The notes beneath the pieces are model-generated. The model had not been told where the DNA came from and made no database searches. It saw only the letters and a list, made by a program, of their open reading frames with translations. Both the position numbers and the translations under genes were made by a program. A stretch of DNA of 64,000 nucleotides, taken from positions 620,001 to 684,000 of the forward strand of contig DAOKYO010000001.1 of the NCBI GenBank assembly GCA_035326105.1, written 5' to 3'. Shown in pieces: positions 60,826 through 64,000 of this stretch. Each line of letters opens with the position of its first letter. Within the stretch, counting starts at the first letter, position 1. This stretch comes from Bacilli bacterium (lineage in GTDB: Bacteria > Bacillota_I > Bacilli_A > RFN20 > CAG-826).

Positions 60826-62202
60826 ATGAAATTATCCCACAAACATACTCGATTATTGCCGTTTGTCGCGACACTGTTGATTCTGCCGTTAGCTGCCTGC
60901 GGAGAGGGAAATAGCTCTAGTGAAAGTAGCAGTCCTTCGCCCTCAATCGTAATTGCGGATATTACGATTGAAGAAAAAGAAAGTGTTGATTTATATGATT
61001 ATGTGGACTTTTATCCCGAAGGATCGGAGGATACGATTAATTTTGTCATCACCAGCGGCGACGATGTCGTAACGATCACTGAATCCGGATATTTAACCGG
61101 TTTAAAGCCGGGGGTGGCGAATGTAACTGGAACTACTGACTCCACCGATTTGAGCGATTCGTTTACGGTTAATGTCACCGCCGCTCCCGAACCGGAGATA
61201 ACTCCATGGGAACAATTTAACGACGACGGTGGTTTTGAAGCCGAAGATGCGCTGGATCGGTTTAATCTTACGGGCACGACCGCCGCATTACAAACTGTAG
61301 AGGCTGACTCTGACAGCAGTCGCAATCATGAGGGATTAGCTTTAAAACTATGGACAGGCGACTATCAAGCGGCGACAAACGAGACGCCGGAAGTTAGCAG
61401 CCTAGTTGATTTTTCTTTGGGCTATACATTTACCGATGATACTTTAGTGGCTGGAACTTATACGTTGGAATTTGATATTGTTGGCGCCCTATCCACGCTA
61501 GAAGCAGAAGTCAATGGCATAGCCTATTCTTGGGCCGACGGAGACTTAACTTTAAATGGTTCCAAATATGTCACAAACTATGTCGTCTTTGAGCAAACAA
61601 GTGAAACCTTTGAGGTGAAACTTAAATTCTTTGGAGCGAATGGCGACGTCAACTGGGGTTATGTGGATGACATCAAACTGGTGAGTGGCGATAAAAAACC
61701 GGAAATTCCCGAAGTCACCAATTTATTAAGCGATGGCAGCTTTGAAGAACTCGGGGCTGTCGGTGGTGATTTCTCAATGCAAAGTGTTTGGTCACTGACT
61801 GGAACTCCCGGCACCAATGATTGGGGAGCCAATTTAAAGGTTGATAGCAGTGGGGCCAATGACGGAAGTTACGGAATCAACTACTGGCATGGGTCCTCAA
61901 CCGAAGATGATTTTACTATTTCACAAACAATCAGTGTTAGCGCCGGCACCTATGTTCTTTCCTACGATATCTATGGCGGAGACTATAGCCAAGAAAATTC
62001 GGCAAATACAACCATTAGTGTGATTCAGTCCGATTCCGTGGTGGCAAGTGAGTTTATCAGCCCAAGCGGAACGTATGCGACAATAAATTTAGCGGATTTA
62101 TCTTTAGGCGAAGGAGAGGTAACCATCGCGATTCGCATTCAAACAACAGCATCCAACACCTGGATTAAATTGGACAATTTTGTCTTAACAGTCAAACAAT
62201 GA
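60826..62202 (+). CDS. Carbohydrate-binding surface lipoprotein
   Basis: A 458-residue exported lipoprotein (lipobox LAAC, Cys25) followed by a Ser-rich linker. An Ig-like Big_2-type domain (about 43-115, TSGDDVVTITESGYLTGLKPG) comes next, then two jelly-roll domains (about 135-290 and 298-458) that share GTYxLxFD/GTYVLSYDIYG cores and end DDIKLV and LDNFVLTV. These resemble CBM4/9/61-type modules. No catalytic domain is visible, so it probably holds galactan at the cell surface for the lipoprotein galactanases. AAAGGAGGT gives a strong ribosome binding site. Confidence 0.85.
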   Translation: MKLSHKHTRLLPFVATLLILPLAACGEGNSSSESSSPSPSIVIADITIEEKESVDLYDYVDFYPEGSEDTINFVITSGDDVVTITESGYLTGLKPGVANVTGTTDSTDLSDSFTVNVTAAPEPEITPWEQFNDDGGFEAEDALDRFNLTGTTAALQTVEADSDSSRNHEGLALKLWTGDYQAATNETPEVSSLVDFSLGYTFTDDTLVAGTYTLEFDIVGALSTLEAEVNGIAYSWADGDLTLNGSKYVTNYVVFEQTSETFEVKLKFFGANGDVNWGYVDDIKLVSGDKKPEIPEVTNLLSDGSFEELGAVGGDFSMQSVWSLTGTPGTNDWGANLKVDSSGANDGSYGINYWHGSSTEDDFTISQTISVSAGTYVLSYDIYGGDYSQENSANTTISVIQSDSVVASEFISPSGTYATINLADLSLGEGEVTIAIRIQTTASNTWIKLDNFVLTVKQ

Positions 62203-63737
62203 AAGAGAAACTTCTTGGCTTTTTATCATTGAGTATTTTAGTTCTTTCTAGCTGCGCTGAAGGGGGGAGTAATATCTCCTCCTCTTCAGGCAACCTTAAT
62301 GAACCCGCGCCTTATCGGATTCGTGATTATACTTTGAAAGTCAATCAAACGGCAACTATTATTCCGATTGGTAAAGATCAACCTTTAGATTTAACCTATG
62401 AATTTGAAGGAGATGCGATATCAATTTTCAATCATGTTATTTATATCCATCAATCGAACACAATAACCAATGTAAAAGCATGCGATGCACTTGGTCATGT
62501 CGATGAATTTGTTGTGACCTCTCCCCTGGACGAGTATGCCAGTACTCGTAACGAGGAAATAAGTGAAGAATGGCTTTCGCCTTTAAACAGCATTAAAGCG
62601 GATATTGAACATGATGATTTTCCTAAAGGCATTGATATGTCGACCGTTCAAGCCATCTATGATGCCGGAGCTGTTTATTATAATGCCGCGGGTCAAGCGG
62701 AAGATGTATTTCGGATTATCCGCGATGCGGGAGTTAATTATGTTCGCTTACGGCTTTGGAATGACCCAAATAATTACACCAGCCAAGGCAAGGTAAGTTA
62801 CGGAGGCGGGAACAATGATTTAAGCACTGACTTAAAAATGGCCCATCTAGCTAAAAACGCCGGCTTAAAATTATATCTGGACATTCATTATAGTGACTTT
62901 TGGGCCGATCCAAGCAAGCAGATATTTCCTAAGGCGTGGACGAGTTTTACGACCGCCGATGAAGTCAAGAGTGCGATTTATGATTACACAAGGTCTGTTC
63001 TTAACGCCTTTGATGAAGTCGGGGCATTGCCGGATATGGTATCGCTTGGAAACGAAACGACGCCGGGAATGCTCCTGCAGTTTCCCGGCCCCACGAATGA
63101 AGAATTGACGGGTGGGGAACCCGGCTATACAACTGGCGCATATTATGCTCCAACCGCTTTAAGGGGAACCAACAAGAGTAAAAATTTTCACGATTATATC
63201 GCATCTGCCAATGCGGCGGTTAAAGATGTGGATGCCACAATATTGACAATGATACATCTTGCAAAAGGTCTCAGTGATTCCAACTATATTATCGATTATT
63301 TTAATCAGTTTAACGATATTGATTATGATGTCATCGGCCTATCTGCCTATCCTTACTATCAGGGGCGACCATCGGTAATAAAAAGTGGGCTAATCTCCGT
63401 TGCCGACGCATTTCCCAGCAAGAAGATAACGTTGGCCGAGACAAGTTACGGATATACATTCGCAAAGGATGCTCTTGTCAGCAATATTTTTGATAATGGT
63501 GAGGTAATAAGTGGCTATCCGGTTTCTACATCAGGCCAAGCGCTGATGATAAGGGATTTGCTTGAAGCGGTCGATAGTATTGAAAATGGCTATGGTCTTT
63601 TTTATTGGGAAGGGGCCTTTATTCCTGTCAAAGGGGTTGGCTGGGCCGATAGTCGAAGCAAAAATTCGTGGGCCAATCAAGCCTTATTCACCTATGATGG
63701 GCACGTTTTGCCATCAATAAATGTCTTTAACGACTAA
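62199..63737 (+). CDS. GH53 endo-beta-1,4-galactanase, lipoprotein
   Basis: The third GH53 enzyme, 512 residues. Signal peptide with lipobox LSSC and Cys19, an N-terminal domain of about 110 residues (about 35-110) of Ig-like appearance, then the GH53 barrel (about 140-510). Acid/base Glu286 lies in VSLGNETTPGML, where the family consensus has GNEITNG; nucleophile Glu414 lies in LAETSYGY. LDIHYSDFWADP and GLFYWEGAFIP are conserved. An insertion after the acid/base (about 295-330) is longer than in the other two enzymes and may shape the binding cleft. It overlaps the binding-lipoprotein gene by 4 bases and ends the operon. Confidence 0.92.
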   Translation: MKEKLLGFLSLSILVLSSCAEGGSNISSSSGNLNEPAPYRIRDYTLKVNQTATIIPIGKDQPLDLTYEFEGDAISIFNHVIYIHQSNTITNVKACDALGHVDEFVVTSPLDEYASTRNEEISEEWLSPLNSIKADIEHDDFPKGIDMSTVQAIYDAGAVYYNAAGQAEDVFRIIRDAGVNYVRLRLWNDPNNYTSQGKVSYGGGNNDLSTDLKMAHLAKNAGLKLYLDIHYSDFWADPSKQIFPKAWTSFTTADEVKSAIYDYTRSVLNAFDEVGALPDMVSLGNETTPGMLLQFPGPTNEELTGGEPGYTTGAYYAPTALRGTNKSKNFHDYIASANAAVKDVDATILTMIHLAKGLSDSNYIIDYFNQFNDIDYDVIGLSAYPYYQGRPSVIKSGLISVADAFPSKKITLAETSYGYTFAKDALVSNIFDNGEVISGYPVSTSGQALMIRDLLEAVDSIENGYGLFYWEGAFIPVKGVGWADSRSKNSWANQALFTYDGHVLPSINVFND

Positions 63738-63787
63738 AGGGCGCACTGAACAATTTTTTTCTAGCATTTTTCACTGGGTTAGCGTAA

Positions 63788-63793
63788 TATAAT
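63788..63793 (+). promoter_or_regulatory. -10 box of the tRNA-Gln gene
   Basis: TATAAT (63788-63793) lies 8 bases before the mature tRNA start; the -35 region (TTTTCA, about 63767-63772, spacing 15) is weak. No galactan-operon terminator is evident before it, so read-through may contribute. Confidence 0.55.
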
Positions 63794-63801
63794 AATGCAT
63801 T

Positions 63802-63876
63802 TGCCGAGTGGACAAGTGGTAAGTCAAGAGGCTCTGAACCTCTCATGCATAGGTTCGAATCCTATCTCGGCAGCCA
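63802..63876 (+). tRNA. tRNA-Gln (anticodon CUG)
   Basis: The cloverleaf is complete: acceptor TGCCGAG/CTCGGCA (63802-63808 with 63866-63872), D stem GAC/GTC, anticodon stem AGAGG/CCTCT with loop CTCTGAA and anticodon CTG at 63834-63836, T stem ATAGG/CCTAT with TTCGAAT, discriminator G73 and an encoded CCA (63874-63876). The CUG anticodon reads CAG; a UUG isoacceptor for CAA must be encoded elsewhere. Confidence 0.95.
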
Positions 63877-63887
63877 GTGAATAATGT

Positions 63888-63914
63888 CCCGGGTTTATTA
63901 ATCCGGGTTTTTAT
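63888..63914 (+). terminator. Terminator after tRNA-Gln
   Basis: CCCGG (63888-63892) pairs with CCGGG (63903-63907), followed by a T-rich tract. Confidence 0.75.
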
Positions 63915-63926
63915 ATATTTGCCAAG

Positions 63927-63954
63927 TTGAAAAATCCAATTGATTCCTTATACT
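63927..63954 (+). promoter_or_regulatory. Promoter of a gene beginning just past the window
   Basis: TTGAAA (63927-63932) and TATACT (63949-63954), spacing 16, identical to the hexamers and spacing of the galactan operon promoter at 50899. An AAAGGGGGG ribosome binding site lies at about 63989-63997, so a plus-strand gene should start within a few bases of position 64000. Confidence 0.6.
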
Positions 63955-64000
63955 TAAAGTAGTTCCATTATTTTTTAGCCAATTTCATAAAGGGGGGTTA

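Noticed and set aside
1..64000. Mollicute genetic code with TGA as Trp
   Set aside because: Several genes end in TGA in sensible positions and Trp codons are TGG in full-length conserved proteins.

Overview
The window reads as chromosomal DNA of a low-GC Gram-positive bacterium (Bacillota, Bacilli/Erysipelotrichia-like or a relative of the cell-walled lineages near Mollicutes). Support comes from AGGAGG-type ribosome binding sites, TTGACA/TATAAT promoters, lipobox lipoproteins, an L-box riboswitch, and extracellular enzymes anchored as lipoproteins with nothing pointing to an outer membrane. TGA is used as a stop (for example at 96-98 and 20959-20961) and Trp is TGG, so the code is the standard bacterial one. 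The exact genus cannot be fixed from the sequence.

Layout. 1-17.2 kb is a housekeeping and transport region: DEAD-box helicase, nicotinamidase-like hydrolase, an unknown protein, GlmS, an intracellular-type GH13 amylase, a lysine-riboswitch-controlled amino-acid ABC transporter, a short LacI-family regulator with an almost leaderless message, a CBS-nitroreductase fusion, a CDF transporter, a flavodoxin-like reductase, an ATP-grasp protein and a Na/Pi cotransporter.

17.4-50.6 kb is a very large cell-surface polysaccharide region made of two adjoining Wzx/Wzy-type pathways. Pathway A (17.4-31.7 kb, visibly AT-rich in its second half) has a priming sugar transferase, a CDP-6-deoxyhexose module, four glycosyltransferases, a Wzy, a Wzx, an acyltransferase and two ATP-grasp proteins. 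Pathway B (31.9-46.5 kb) has a UDP-GlcA 4-epimerase, GalE, a UDP-L-FucNAc module (CapE/F/G-like), two GT4 enzymes, a Wzz protein with a decayed tyrosine-kinase domain, a second priming transferase, and one 1363-residue protein that joins a Wzy-type polymerase, a GT4 glycosyltransferase and a Wzx-type flippase in a single uninterrupted frame. Downstream on the minus strand are Ugd, a glycerol-3-phosphate cytidylyltransferase and LicD, followed by a third polymerase/ligase-like protein on the plus strand.

50.9-63.7 kb is a galactan-utilisation operon: an AraC-type regulator, three GH53 endo-beta-1,4-galactanases (two surface lipoproteins, one cytoplasmic), a large unknown protein, a small zinc-ribbon protein, a three-gene sugar importer that lacks its ATPase, and a carbohydrate-binding lipoprotein. 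A tRNA-Gln(CUG) gene and the promoter of the next gene close the window.

The most unusual item is the Wzy-GT4-Wzx fusion (34551-38642). Next come the pseudo-BY-kinase Wzz, the double polysaccharide locus, the perfect palindrome inside the locus promoter and the three-compartment galactanase operon.
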